Shown: positions 33,552-44,038 of the stretch, in pieces | Layout of the letters: each line of letters starts with the position of its first letter | Position numbering within the stretch: position 1 is the first letter of the stretch | Assembly (NCBI RefSeq): GCF_035222375.1 | Contig: NC_085890.1 | Location: forward strand, 3,596,001-3,660,000 | DNA: 64,000 nucleotides | Reading direction: 5' to 3' | Source of the DNA: Podospora pseudocomata | Taxonomy: Eukaryota; Ascomycota; Sordariomycetes; Sordariales; Podosporaceae | Program-made: the position numbers and the translations under genes | The notes under the pieces: generated by a model | Databases searched by the model: none | Seen by the model: the letters and a program-made list of their open reading frames with translations, nothing else | Told to the model about the DNA's origin: nothing

Positions 33552-34415
33552 TCAATGCTTTCCCTCATAATCAGCCTTCCATATCCTGTCCCAATTCTCC
33601 TTGTTGACAGCAAATTCCCTGACATAGTCATGTTCCAGCTCGTGTGTCCTCCTGCCAAGCAGCACCAAACTGTGAAGCGGCCCTCCAAGCAGCTCATCGG
33701 CATCGCAAAGCTCTTTGAGTGTACCGGCAACAAACTTCTCCGTCTTGCCTCCCACCCTCGCAGCGCCAATAGCAAGACTGTCTGGCCCGTACACACCCTC
33801 CTTCTTTTCCTCCTCAACCTCCAGCATTTGACTGGCGCAAGTCCCGACGGTCATATACCTAGGTGGCTCATAAATCTTTCTCCCCCTCGCCATATTCTCC
33901 AAGCTCTGCTCCTTAACCTTGATATCCAGCAGCACCAGCGTATGCAGCCCAATCTGCCTATTCTCCTTGATCCGATCATAAAAGCTCGCCGGCCTCCAAT
34001 TGTCCAAAAAGAACACCATCGACACCGTCTGCCCAAAGTTGTACAGCTGCAACCCCGCCGCGCCGATGCCAGACATGATGCTCGCGTTAGGCACAGTCCC
34101 GACTCGGATGCCGAGCTCGCGAGCCCTCAGAACGAGGTCGGTGTGTGTAGTCGCGCCAAAGGGGTCGCCGACGACGCAAAAGGCGACGTCCTCCTTGTCG
34201 GCGTCGCGGAGGATCTCGTCCGAGTTGGACTCGACCATTTCGCGGTCGGCGATGGAGATGGGGCGGCCGTAGTAGGACTCGAGGACGGACTGGTCGACGA
34301 GGAGGATCGAGGTGTAGGCTTCGAGGTAGACGCGGGAGGCGCGCTTGACGATCTCGAGGCCCTTGACCGTGATGTCGGTCTCGTCTGAGAGGCCTAGGCC
34401 GACGAGGTAGAGCAT
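33552..34415 (-). CDS. DPH5: diphthine methyl ester synthase
   Basis: Dph5 methylates the 3-amino-3-carboxypropyl group on the EF-2 histidine using S-adenosylmethionine, the tetra-methylation step of diphthamide synthesis, in the cytosol. Intronless, 287 aa, the normal size. The start [16 protein letters not shown] is the family N-terminus; then [27 protein letters not shown] (SAM-binding GDP loop), [21 protein letters not shown], and [21 protein letters not shown]-type sequence with [15 protein letters not shown]. The SAM pocket residues appear intact. It diverges from SNU23 with 412 bp between the start codons. Confidence 0.95.
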   Translation of the reverse strand: MLYLVGLGLSDETDITVKGLEIVKRASRVYLEAYTSILLVDQSVLESYYGRPISIADREMVESNSDEILRDADKEDVAFCVVGDPFGATTHTDLVLRARELGIRVGTVPNASIMSGIGAAGLQLYNFGQTVSMVFFLDNWRPASFYDRIKENRQIGLHTLVLLDIKVKEQSLENMARGRKIYEPPRYMTVGTCASQMLEVEEEKKEGVYGPDSLAIGAARVGGKTEKFVAGTLKELCDADELLGGPLHSLVLLGRRTHELEHDYVREFAVNKENWDRIWKADYEGKH

Positions 34416-34827
34416 TTTGGTGGTTTGTGGGGGTATTGTAGGAGAGTGTAGTTCTAGGTGTTAAGGGAGGAGAACCTTGGTGGTGGGAGGGGAGGTGGGA
34501 AAGATGGTTTTTTTTTTTTTTTTTGATCGATGTTGAGTTTGATGGGTACCTTGAATTCGGTGATGGGTAGGTGAGGGGAAAGGTACCATACTATTAGCCT
34601 ACCCCGCCAAAGCTGCCCCCTCCAAAATTTCCAAAGACAAGCTTTCCAGTGCTCACCCCCCCTGTCGATGGCTGTCCGCTGTTAACCGTGCACATTGAAC
34701 CAACCAATTCACGACGCGGCGCGTTCAAACTTTCAACAATCCATTTCAACAAAACCAACACTTGTCCTCGAGAATTACCACCAACCTATCTACCATCTCT
34801 AACCCGCTCGTCACATCAACCGCCAAA
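34416..34827. promoter_or_regulatory. bidirectional promoter DPH5 / SNU23 with T-tract
   Basis: 412 bases between two divergent start codons. A T-tract of 16-17 bases sits at about 34508-34524, a usual nucleosome-excluding element in such shared promoters. The last 100 bases are A/C-rich leader. Confidence 0.55.
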
Positions 34828-35538
34828 ATGACAGGCAAAGGCTCCGCCTACGGCCAAGCAGCCGGCGACACCGACTTTCGCAAAAAGTACGACCTCGACG
34901 AGTACGCCGCCAAAGCCGCCGCCCGCGAAGCCGCCGAGAAGGAAGAGCGCAAAGCCCGGTACGAAGCCAAGCTGGCGGGCAAGAAATACTACAAGCCCAT
35001 GGACGGTACCGAGACCCTCACCGTCGCGCGCAATGCCACGCAGGACTTCTCCAAGATGGTCGGCACGACGTCTCTGGTGCCAGCCGGCGCCGGGGTCGGA
35101 AAAAGAGGACGGGGCGCTGGCTTCTACTGCGAGGCTTGTGACTTGACGTTCAAGGACAATCTACAATGGCTGGAGCACACGAATAGCATGCAGCACCAGC
35201 GGGCTGTCGGTGCGACGGGGCAGGTGAAGAAGGCGACGGCGGAGGAGGTGCATGCTAGGATTGAGGCGCTGTGGCAAAGGCAGCAGGAGTTGAAGAGGGA
35301 GCAGGTTATCACCTTGCAGGAGAGGTTGGAGGTTAGGAAGGAGGAGGAGGAGAAGGAAAGGGAGGAGAGGAGGAGGAAGAGGAAGGAGGCGGAGGAGAAG
35401 AAGAGGTTGGAGAAGGAGGCGGCGTTGAAGGCGAAGACGGACTATGGGGAGGATGTGAGGATCGAGGGGGAGCATGACGAGGATGATATGATGGCCGCCA
35501 TGGGGTTTACTGGCTTCGGGACGACGGCGAAGAAATGA
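34828..35538 (+). CDS. SNU23: U4/U6.U5 tri-snRNP protein SNU23 (ZMAT2)
   Basis: Snu23 is a zinc-finger component of the spliceosomal tri-snRNP and pre-B/B complexes. Intronless, 236 aa from ATG 34828; the frame is open upstream but the leader there is not conserved-looking. N-terminus DTDFRKKYDLDEYAAKAAAR is typical. A matrin/U1-type C2H2 zinc finger follows, FYCEACDLTFKDNLQWLEHT to MQHQRAVG (Cys-Cys-His-His all present). A long Glu/Lys/Arg-rich helix (about 145-210) precedes the C-terminal DDMMAAMGFTGFGTTAK, the conserved tail that contacts Prp8/Prp38 in the family. No unusual features. Confidence 0.95.
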   Translation: MTGKGSAYGQAAGDTDFRKKYDLDEYAAKAAAREAAEKEERKARYEAKLAGKKYYKPMDGTETLTVARNATQDFSKMVGTTSLVPAGAGVGKRGRGAGFYCEACDLTFKDNLQWLEHTNSMQHQRAVGATGQVKKATAEEVHARIEALWQRQQELKREQVITLQERLEVRKEEEEKEREERRRKRKEAEEKKRLEKEAALKAKTDYGEDVRIEGEHDEDDMMAAMGFTGFGTTAKK

Positions 35539-36109
35539 GTATCTTGGTCGGGGGTTTTGGTTAGGTCTTTGCAACAAGATTGGGTGGGCGAAAGATACCA
35601 TATGCATGGCGTGGGCGTTTGGATTTTATTGGAACATTTGGTTGGGACTAGCGGAAGAGTAACAGGCAAACAGAGTAAGCCTGCATTAACGTCCCCAATA
35701 ATGAATTATTTTGGATATTTTTTGCTGAACATGAAAGCAAACAGTCTCGAGGCCCCCAATCCCGTGATGGTGGTTGGAACAGAGACTGGGACAGGGACCC
35801 CCCCTGTCGCCGTTTTCATTCGGGAGGCGGGGAACCGCCCGCTTTTGATCCCGCTGCTGCAAGAAGCCGCTGGACCCATGTCATCGTCTTGACACCATTC
35901 AAATCGACAAACGCCCGGAGCCCTACGATTGCACGACAGCATCAGTCTTACCAAACCAGCGTTGAATCGAACACGCCCAATCTCGTCTGCGAGTTTGACC
36001 CCGTGATTCAAACAAATACTTCCCAGTACCACCCCACCAAAACCTCCCAGCTAGCAGGCTTCAAGCACGCAACACAACACCATACCACAATCACCACATC
36101 ATCAACACC
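35539..36109. promoter_or_regulatory. intergenic, promoter of UBC7
   Basis: 571 bases; no supported gene. It holds the SNU23 3' UTR and a C/A-rich UBC7 leader. Confidence 0.45.
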
Positions 36110-36705
36110 ATGTCCAGCGTCTCTTCAGTAGCGGCCGCTTCCCTCCTCAAGCGACAGCTCAAACAAATGCAAACCGACAAAGACATTCCAGGCATCTCAT
36201 GCGGCCTCGTCTCGGACAATAATATCTTCGAGTGGGAAGTCATGCTGATGATCAGCGACGAGTGTAAATACTACGGCGGTCTGTCTCCGCTTCTCAACCA
36301 CCCCCTTATATCCCATCGCTAACCTTGTATGTGTATACAGGAGGCAACTTCCGCGCCATCCTCACCTTCCCCCCAACCTATCCCTTGATGCCCCCCAAGC
36401 TCGTCTTCCAGTCACCCATCCCGTTCCACCCAAACATCTATCCCGACGGGAGATTGTGTATTTCGATCTTGCACCCCCCAGAAGAGGACATTTCGGGGTA
36501 TGAAAAGGCTAGCGAGAGGTGGAGTCCGGTGCAGAGCCCCGAGTCGATATTGCTCAGTGTGATTAGCTTGTTTGAGGATCCGAATGACGAGAGTCCGGCG
36601 AATTTGGACGCGGCGGTGTTGTTGAGGGAGGAGAGGGAGGGGAAGAGTAGGGAGTTTAGGAAAAGGGTCAGGCAGTGTGTTAGGGAGAGTTTAGGAGAGG
36701 ATTAA
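36110..36705 (+). CDS. UBC7: ubiquitin-conjugating enzyme E2, UBC7/UBE2G type
   Basis: Ubc7 carries ubiquitin for ER-associated degradation with Cue1 and Hrd1/Doa10. Exons 36110-36278 and 36341-36705 give 177 aa (intron GTCTGT ... ATACAG, phase 1, with GCTAAC). The core has SLLKRQLKQMQTDKDIPGIS, FPPTYPLMPPKLVF, FHPNIYPDGRLCISILHPPE with the HPN motif and catalytic Cys, and the G2-type acidic insertion after it (EEDISGYEKASERWSPVQSP). PNDESPANLDAA is also diagnostic. The insertion separates it from Ubc4/13-type E2s. Converges with ALG1 (118 bp between stops). Confidence 0.95.
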
Positions 36706-36823
36706 GTTGGGATGTTGATCTTCTTGCGAAATAGCTGGCGTTAATGGCAGCCAGACAGCACAAAGCGAGAAAACCGGTTCAATCAAGCCATTCATATACT
36801 CTTCCTCTCCTGCTCCTGGAATT

Positions 36824-38236
36824 TCAAGAACTTTTCTCGACGAAACCCATCAACCTCCCCACTGTCCCATCCCACTCCTCATCCCACCTCCTCCTCCCCT
36901 CCTCCACGGCCCCCTTCTTCAAGTGTTTCAACTCGTTCTCCCCCTCCGGCTTCAACAACTCCCCCAACACCCCCGCCAGCTCCTCCCCAGTCTCAAACCC
37001 CCTCCCATTCACCCCCTCCTTGACCAGCTCCCCAAAACTCTCATACCCCCCATACGCCACCACCGGCAGCCCAGCCCCAAACATGTCCACCACCTTCATC
37101 GGCAAATCCACCCCCGAAGAGCTCATATGCAGACAAACCCCCAGATCAGCACATGCCAGCAACCTGGCGTAGTCCTCAAAGGGTAGAAACAAAGTGGCAA
37201 TCCTCACGTTAGGTAGCTTCCCTTCCTTGACCAGAGCATCAATCTTGTCGTCATAATACTCTTTTTGCGGTCCCTTCCCGGTGATGAGCGCCAGGATTGG
37301 GACCGCGTCAGGTCTGGCTGCGTACATGGTGAGGGCGGAGAGAAGAAGAGAAAAATCCTCGTCTGGTGTCCATGACGTGCTCGAGACAAGAAGCTTCATC
37401 TTGCCCGAGACCAGGGCGCGGTAGTATTCCCTTCCGGAGAGGAATAAAATCTTGTCTAGGGCTTCGTTGCGAGCGTGGGGGGAGAGGATAGGTTGGAAGA
37501 TTGCCGCGGGCCGGTCGTGGACGGGGATCATGGGTTTGTGAGGGGGAATGCTGTAGGGGGCGGCGCGGAGTTGGCGGGCCATGGCGTTTGTCACCGTCAG
37601 GTGGTGAGAGCCTAAGCGACCGAGGTAGGTTTCGTAGATTTTGGAGAGGGAGACAAAGGGGTGGGAGGGTCCTTTGGTGGAGGAGAGGATTGTCCAGCCG
37701 TAGTTGTGCCAGTCGATTATCAGGTTGGAGTTGCGGAGGTAGGAGGTGAGGCTGGCGATGGCGAGGGTGGGGATGGAGGGGGGGTTTTGGACCAAAAGCC
37801 AGGCGGAGGGGGGGAGGAGGTAGAGGAGGAGGTAGGAGAGGTGGAGGATTTGGAAGATGACTTTGATAGGGGCGAATAGTAAGAAGGGGACAGAGGGAGG
37901 GCGGGGAGGAGGGGTGGGGAGGGAGATGAGGGTGATGTTGGGATTGGTGAGGATGTCGGGGTGAGGAGAGGTTTCTATATGTGGTGTTAGTGAGTGAGAC
38001 TGGCGGGTGTGAACAGATGAATACATACCGAGATATCCTATAAGCTTGACTTTTCCTCCATGTTTGGCGATGCTCAGGGCATGATATGTCATGCGAGGAC
38101 TCCTCCCAATATCACCAAGGACCAGAATGTGAACTGGCACCCCCTTCCCTGTGGTGTGTCCATTGTATCCTGATGGCTTCAGGACGATGTAGGCTATTAA
38201 TAAGCCCAAAAGGACAAGGCTGATGAGCCCTGCCAT
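36824..38236 (-). CDS. ALG1: chitobiosyldiphosphodolichol beta-1,4-mannosyltransferase
   Basis: Alg1 adds the first mannose, from GDP-Man, to Dol-PP-GlcNAc2 on the cytosolic face of the ER. Exons 38236-38029 and 37974-36824 give 452 aa. The 54-nt intron (37975-38028) has GTATGT, CACTAAC and ATATAG signals and is in frame without a stop, so an unspliced form would add 18 residues; splicing gives GYLETSPHPDIL, which fits the family. N-terminal membrane anchor (LISLVLLGLLIAYIVL), then HILVLGDIGRSPRMTYHALS, a second hydrophobic segment, NLIIDWHNYGWT, VSSTSWTPDEDFSLLLSAL, FLPFEDYARLLACADLGVCL and SSGVDLPMKVVDMFG (GT-B donor site). All diagnostic blocks present. Confidence 0.95.
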   Translation of the reverse strand: MAGLISLVLLGLLIAYIVLKPSGYNGHTTGKGVPVHILVLGDIGRSPRMTYHALSIAKHGGKVKLIGYLGMYSSVHTRQSHSLTPHIETSPHPDILTNPNITLISLPTPPPRPPSVPFLLFAPIKVIFQILHLSYLLLYLLPPSAWLLVQNPPSIPTLAIASLTSYLRNSNLIIDWHNYGWTILSSTKGPSHPFVSLSKIYETYLGRLGSHHLTVTNAMARQLRAAPYSIPPHKPMIPVHDRPAAIFQPILSPHARNEALDKILFLSGREYYRALVSGKMKLLVSSTSWTPDEDFSLLLSALTMYAARPDAVPILALITGKGPQKEYYDDKIDALVKEGKLPNVRIATLFLPFEDYARLLACADLGVCLHMSSSGVDLPMKVVDMFGAGLPVVAYGGYESFGELVKEGVNGRGFETGEELAGVLGELLKPEGENELKHLKKGAVEEGRRRWDEEWDGTVGRLMGFVEKSS

Positions 38237-39415
38237 GTCTGCGCTGTTGGCGTTTGTGAGCTGTTGGGTTTGTCAAAGTTAGATTCACTTCAGCCAACCG
38301 ATGGCTAAGAGTGACCAAGGCCAAGTGGCATCTGTCGGTTTCTCAAGTGTTGGCTGAATTACGCTTGTCTGACAACCCAACTTACATCAGCCAACGATGG
38401 GCCCCGTGTGGTAGACTGACAGGTGCCAGTTGAACTGTCGACGTTGAACCTCAGCCTCGTGAAGCCAGCTGTGTCCTCAGCATCAGCCCTGCGTTAATAA
38501 GCTTAATTAGGAAGCTGAGATGGAGTGTGGTTGAAGGTGTTAGTAATAGGTCATGAATGTGAGCCTTCATTAACGCAGATTATCTGGGTGGGATGGTCGC
38601 GGTCTGGGCTGCATCGCGGTGCATTGGCGGGGCCGGGGGTCAACATGTTCGCAGCCACTAGACCAATCAGAAGCCACAATGTCCGTGGACCTTGATAGCC
38701 CTCTCCACCAGCCCAAGCCCGGCTCAGGGGTCAAAAAGGGAAGGCGGCCGTGGAGTGCAGCGAGTCCAGCGACAGGGAAAGGGAAGGTGGAGGAGGGACA
38801 AGTCTGGGGCAAGCAACAGCACGACATTCACCGTCTGGAAACACATCAAAAGTCCAGGTTGTCTCATCCCATCTCCTCTCAACTCACCCCCCGCCGCACT
38901 CTGACATATTGACATCTCTCTCTTCCCTGATCCTCTCTCCCAACAACGTGTGAAACCAGCGCGCCACCGTGTGTTGGGCTGTCCAGCGAGCCAGTGCCGT
39001 TCGTTTATCAACCACGGATACCAACAGTGCAATAATCCAAAATCCGTTGCGATTGCGGGTCTCGAGACGTCCCACGACATCATCGGTGGCTGCCCCTCGG
39101 AGTAAGTTTGCTGCATTGTCTTGCTTTTGGACGCCTTGAAATAAATTGAATTTTGTTGTTGACCGCCAAGGATCAGCTCCCCTGGTGATTTTGGGGCGAC
39201 GCCTGATCGAGATTCCCGCCTGACGAGCGACTTTTCCCATCGATTCCCCATTCGCCATTCATCACGATCAAAAACCGTTGCAGCCCCGGCGCAACCCCTC
39301 CCCGCGACTCCGACGTCAACCACATGTCCGCCAGCAGATAGCACCGGGAGTCATTGACGATCCTCTCACTCTTTAATCAACGACACACAGTCACTCTCGA
39401 CGACATCTTGCTACC
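38237..39415. promoter_or_regulatory. divergent promoter region ALG1 / zinc transporter
   Basis: About 1.2 kb; no supported gene. Open frames of 60-206 codons on both strands lack features. A repeated TCAGCCAACSATGG-like word occurs at about 38291 and 38390. Confidence 0.4.
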
Positions 39416-41151
39416 ATGACATCGACATACGCCTTGCCAGCGACGGCCATCCATCAACATCATCCTTCCTCCGACCACGGCTGTTCGCATTCCCACTCAC
39501 ATTCGCACTCCCACAGCCATGGCCACAACAACGGCCACTTACATAGCACCTCATCACTGGGTGGACTGAGCCCGACTCGAAGCAGGAAGGAGTCCAGAGC
39601 TAATGGCGGTCACTCCCACAATCGCAGCCAGGATCATGACATCAACCACACCAACCACCGAGCCAACTCGAGCGTCCCCAAGCCACTAAATCTCGGGCCG
39701 ACGTTGAGTTCCAACGCGCACTGGAGGACCGAGTCGACACTGGGAGGCAAGCCTTTGGTTACACCAACCAGCGCCAGCTTCGACGCCGCTGGGATATACC
39801 AACCGCCGGCTTCCAGAGTGCGCGCCGATACACGCTCCCACGACCACTCCCACGACCACTCGCACGATCACGGACATGGGCACAGTCATGATCATGACCA
39901 TGGCCACGGTCATGGCCATGATCACTCGGTGGAGCGGTCAAGATTCACAAAGTTCTTGCTACCGCGGATCGCGAGGTGGCCCCTAGTCCACGCGGTGGTA
40001 GTGGAGAAGGACTCTCGCCGAATATTCTACTTTATGTCGTATGTGCCATCTCTTGTCCCCCTTTGCTATTATGCTTTCAGTTCGCCGACTAACCATTGTC
40101 ACTGTGCAGACTCAACCTCGCGTTTATGATGATCCAAGCATTTTACGGCTATGTCACAGATTCCCTTGGTCTGTTGAGTGACAGCATTCATATGTTCTTC
40201 GACTGCGTGGCATTGGCAGTCGGCCTGTTTGCTGCTGTTGCGAGCAAATGGCCACCGAGCGAGCGGTTCCCATACGGCTTTGGCAAAATCGAGACGTTGA
40301 GCGGTTTTGCCAACGGTGTGTTCCTGATTCTCATCAGCGTCGAAATTATGATTGAGGCGTGTGAGCGCATGATGGAGGGCAGGGAAACCAAACGGCTTGG
40401 AGAGCTGTTTGTGGTCAGCACGCTGGGCCTACTGGTCAATTTGGTGGGCATGGCGGCATTCGGGCACCATCATCATGGACATGATCATGGGCACTCTCAT
40501 AGTGGTTGTGGTGGACATTCGCATGGTCACGATCACAAACACGACCATGGCCATGATCACGACCACAGGGATGAGAAGAAGGATGCCCACGGTCACTCGC
40601 ATTCGCACTCCCACGACAACGAAAACATGTACGGCATCTATCTTCATGTGTTAGCCGACACTTTGGGAAGCGCGGCTGTTATCGTATCGACCATTCTTAC
40701 ACACTTTTATAAGTGGGCTGGCTGGGATCCTCTGGCCTCTTTCCTCATTGCTCTCCTGATTTTGCTTTCGGCGCTGCCGCTGGTCAAGTCTTCGGCAAGG
40801 AGGTTACTGCTTACGATTCCACCCGAGATCGAGTATAACTTGCGCGATACCTTGTCTGGAATCACAGGTTTGAAGGGTGTGGTCAGCTACGCGGCGCCCA
40901 AGTTTTGGATGGATGACCGGCACAGTGAGGGCGGGCCGGCGAATAAACTCCTCGGTGTCATGCACGTTGTGGCAGGCCGGGGCATGGACATGGAGGACGT
41001 GCGGGATCGTGTGCGCAACTACCTGCTTGAACACAACATTGATATCACGTTGCAGGTCGAGCGGGAAGGGGACACAAGCTGCTGGTGTGGCGTAGGACGG
41101 AGTCCGCTCTCCCAGGCTCACAAGTCGACAAATAGCATCAGCATCTTCTAG
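39416..41151 (+). CDS. cation diffusion facilitator zinc transporter, Msc2/ZnT5-7 type
   Basis: Msc2-type CDF carriers move zinc into the ER/secretory pathway. Exons 39416-40038 and 40110-41151 give 554 aa (phase-2 intron, GACTAACC branch, GTGCAG acceptor). Residues 15-50 are His/Ser repeats (CSHSHSHSHSHSHGHNNGH), followed by a disordered segment and a second His-rich block (HDHSHDHSHDHGHGHSHDHD) before the membrane part. The CDF core has LGLLSDSIHMFFDC (the H/DxxxD metal site), EIMIEACERM, a third His-rich cytosolic loop (GHHHHGHDHGHSHSGCGGHS and on), then YGIYLHVLADTLGSAAVIVS with the second HxxxD site. The C-terminal cytoplasmic domain (LKGVVSYAAPKFWMDD) and Cys pair CWC follow. Three His-rich blocks are more than usual. 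Confidence 0.9.
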
Positions 41152-42954
41152 GGAGAGGGTGGGGATTTGGTTTAGTCGATGCTCTCTTTCGGTTTTGGTC
41201 CGTTTTGGTCAGATGTTGGCTGGTCTGGATTGGAGTACACTGGGGCACTTTTTTGATATTGGAACCATGGCGTCGTTTCTCTTCCTCATTGGTTTTTGGT
41301 CCGAGGAAAGATAGGGAGCATGGCTCACGCACGCTTAATCCGGGAGAGGGCAGAGGAGGTGTAGTCCGTATCAGAGAAGGAAATGGTGTACATGGCATGT
41401 ATGCGTTTGCTATCGGTCACTTGTATCTAGCGGGTCAATGGATTACCATGATCACTTGCTATTGAATGTTGTGCCTTGCTCATGTCAACACTGTTAGCAT
41501 CATCGACTGGGGTTAGGGTTGAATATATGCCATCGCGAACCCAAAAATGCCCTTGGCTGACGCATTTCACATGCAAAATGCCCAGAGAAATGGCTTGGCG
41601 TGTGTAGCTCGACCCGCGCTTGGCGTCGGTCGAGACATGCCCCTCCACACACCCACAAGACTTCAGGAGGGAATGAATGCAGGTCACACCTGAACTCAAC
41701 CGAGAGCCATTGTTTGGCCAGGGACGCAGTCATCCGTCTGTCCGATGCTGTGCCCTCAGGCTGACAGACTCGAGGCTTATTCTAACGGATGACCTTTGTC
41801 AGAGGATCCATTCTGCAAATTCAACCACTTGACCGAATGATGCCCCTTCCATGATACCGAGGATGGCATACATACATAACCAGGGCACAAAGAGCTACCC
41901 CACGCTCAACCTGGCAATCTGTTCCAAAAAGAATCCACCTCCAGAACTGTGGGAAAGGGTCCCCTCCTCGTTCAGTGGCAACGCGGGATAGTTGGGGGAC
42001 GGGGGAGGGTGTACATATAGAGCAACGCGGACATAAGGGCCGCTGTATTCTCGGTTTTATTTTTTTGCCAAAAGTCGATTCGTGGATGGAGGTGAGAGAA
42101 ATAATGACAACCGACGACCGAGGGAGGATAAGGTCAGGCTGTGTGTCTGGAGAGGTGAGGCTCTTTGCGGGGAGAAGGTAGATTCGCTGCGCTTGGCTTA
42201 TAATTAGCGGGTAGCTCCCTCTTTAAAAGCCGCACTAAGATGTGTTGCAGACTTCAAGTGCCGTTGGCTGCCGGCACAGGAGAGAGAGGCATCACGGAAA
42301 CAGGGACAGAGAAGTTTGGGGGATGTTCTACAAAGGAGTCCAACCGCCTAGCTGGGTCTTGAGGCTGAGGGGGAGGGAACTGTAATTCCCTTGTGATCAC
42401 TGCCCAGGGGACATCCCACCTTTTTCCTGTCCACAAAGGGGAGGAGAGGTGAGTGTGTGGCCGCTGTTCGGTTTGGCGGGGCTCCTTTTTGCCGAGGTTC
42501 TTGGGGTCCGGGGTGTGGGTGACGTCCGTGGCTGCTGCAAACGTGTGTTCCGCGCAAAGGGCAGCTTTCTCTCTCAAAACCACCTCGTTTGCGCCGATCC
42601 TTTTTTTTTCCTTTCATTCACGTCAGTTTTGCGCTCAATTCTCTGTTTTTTTTCCCACAGCGTCTCTTGCCATTTGCCTGCTTTACCCCCTCCACAGACT
42701 CTGTTGTTCAGGAACAGACATACATAGCCGACAAGGACAACCCCTCCATATCTCAAGAACAGAACAGACACACGCGACAGTCGGAACACCAGACGAGGGT
42801 TTCTTCAGAAATCCAGTGGGAAAATCAGGGGTGCATAAGGGTCCCGAAAGTCTAAAGTCTAAACAAACCTTCAACAAGTCCGGATCTCCGTTTCCCGGTC
42901 CCTCTTCTTCAGCCGTTTCTCCCTCTTCGCCGCCACTTTCCACAGCAACCAAAA
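41152..42954. promoter_or_regulatory. intergenic region, carnitine carrier promoter and probable leader intron
   Basis: About 1.8 kb without a supported gene. Near its right end a GAGAG|GTGAGTGTG donor (42449) and a pyrimidine-rich TTTTTTCCCACAG acceptor (42660) frame a plausible 212-nt 5' UTR intron for the carrier gene. Open frames at 42453-43016 lie in this leader and are not called. Confidence 0.4.
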
Positions 42955-44038
42955 ATGTCATCCACATCCCCCGACCAGAAGCTCCAGGCTGTCCTCCCCG
43001 ACGCCGTGGCCGATAAGATCCCCCACATCCCAGAAAGCAAGGAGGAGCTCAAGGCGGACGCCAAGGCGGCGGCTTCGACGGGCTTGGCCCAAGTACGGTC
43101 GTTTGTCGCCGGTGGCTTTGGTGGTGTCTGCGCTGTGGTTGTCGGTCATCCTTTTGACTTGGTCAAGGTCAGGCTTCAGACTGCTGAGAAGGGGGTGTAC
43201 TCGAGTGCGATTGATGTGGTGAAGAAGAGTGTGGCCAAGGATGGGTTGAAGAGAGGGTTGTATGCTGGTGTGAGCGCGCCCTTGGTCGGTGTTACGCCCA
43301 TGTGTGAGTATTTCCTTTCATCTTTTTCCTTGGAAGCGCGAATGCTGATTTGCTACTTGAACAGTCGCCGTCTCCTTCTGGGGCTACGACCTCGGCAAGA
43401 GCATCGTCCGCTCCACCTCTACCGTCAGCCCAGATGGCAACCTCTCCATTGCCCAGATTTCCGCCGCCGGTTTCTTCTCCGCCATCCCCATGACCGCCAT
43501 TACCGCCCCCTTTGAGCGCGTCAAGGTCATCCTCCAGGTTCAGGGTCAGAAGCAGCTCGCCCCCGGAGAGAAGCCAAAGTACAGCGGCGGCATGGACGTC
43601 GTCCGCCAGCTCTACCGCGAGGGCGGTGTCCGCTCCGTCTTCCGCGGTTCCGCCGCCACCCTCGCCCGTGATGGTCCCGGTTCGGCTGCTTATTTCGCTG
43701 CGTATGAGTACTGCAAGCGGGCGCTCACCCCAAAGGATCCCGTCACTGGCGAGGCCAGCGGCAAGTTGAGCTTGACGGCTATTACCTGCGCTGGTGCCGC
43801 TGCTGGTGTGGCCATGTGGATTCCTGTCTTCCCTATCGACACGGTGAAGAGTAGGCTGCAGACTGCGGAGGGCAATGTCACGATTGGTGGCGTCGTCAAG
43901 GGCCTGTATGCCAAGGGTGGTTACAAGGCCTTCTTCCCTGGTTTCGGGCCCGCATTGGCGAGAGCGGTCCCTGCTAATGCGGCGACCTTTTTGGGCGTAG
44001 AGCTGGCACACCAGGCCATGAACAAGGTCTTCAACTGA
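42955..44038 (+). CDS. acuH: mitochondrial carnitine/acylcarnitine carrier
   Basis: AcuH/Crc1 exchanges acylcarnitine for carnitine across the inner mitochondrial membrane and is needed for growth on acetate or fatty acids. Exons 42955-43303 and 43365-44038 give 340 aa. Three mitochondrial-carrier repeats are visible: GHPFDLVKVRLQTAE, TAPFERVKVILQVQGQ and VFPIDTVKSRLQTAEG, the PxD/ExxK signature in each. The FERVKVILQVQ second signature and MWIPVFPIDTVKSRLQ third signature are typical of the carnitine/acylcarnitine subgroup. The 45-residue hydrophilic N-terminus (PDAVADKIPHIPESKEELKA) is typical of fungal AcuH. Carnitine substrate rests on subgroup resemblance. Confidence 0.92.

Noticed and set aside
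42453-43016. 187-codon open frame overlapping the start of the carnitine carrier
   Set aside because: It sits in the probable leader intron and then runs out of frame over the carrier start; no coding features.
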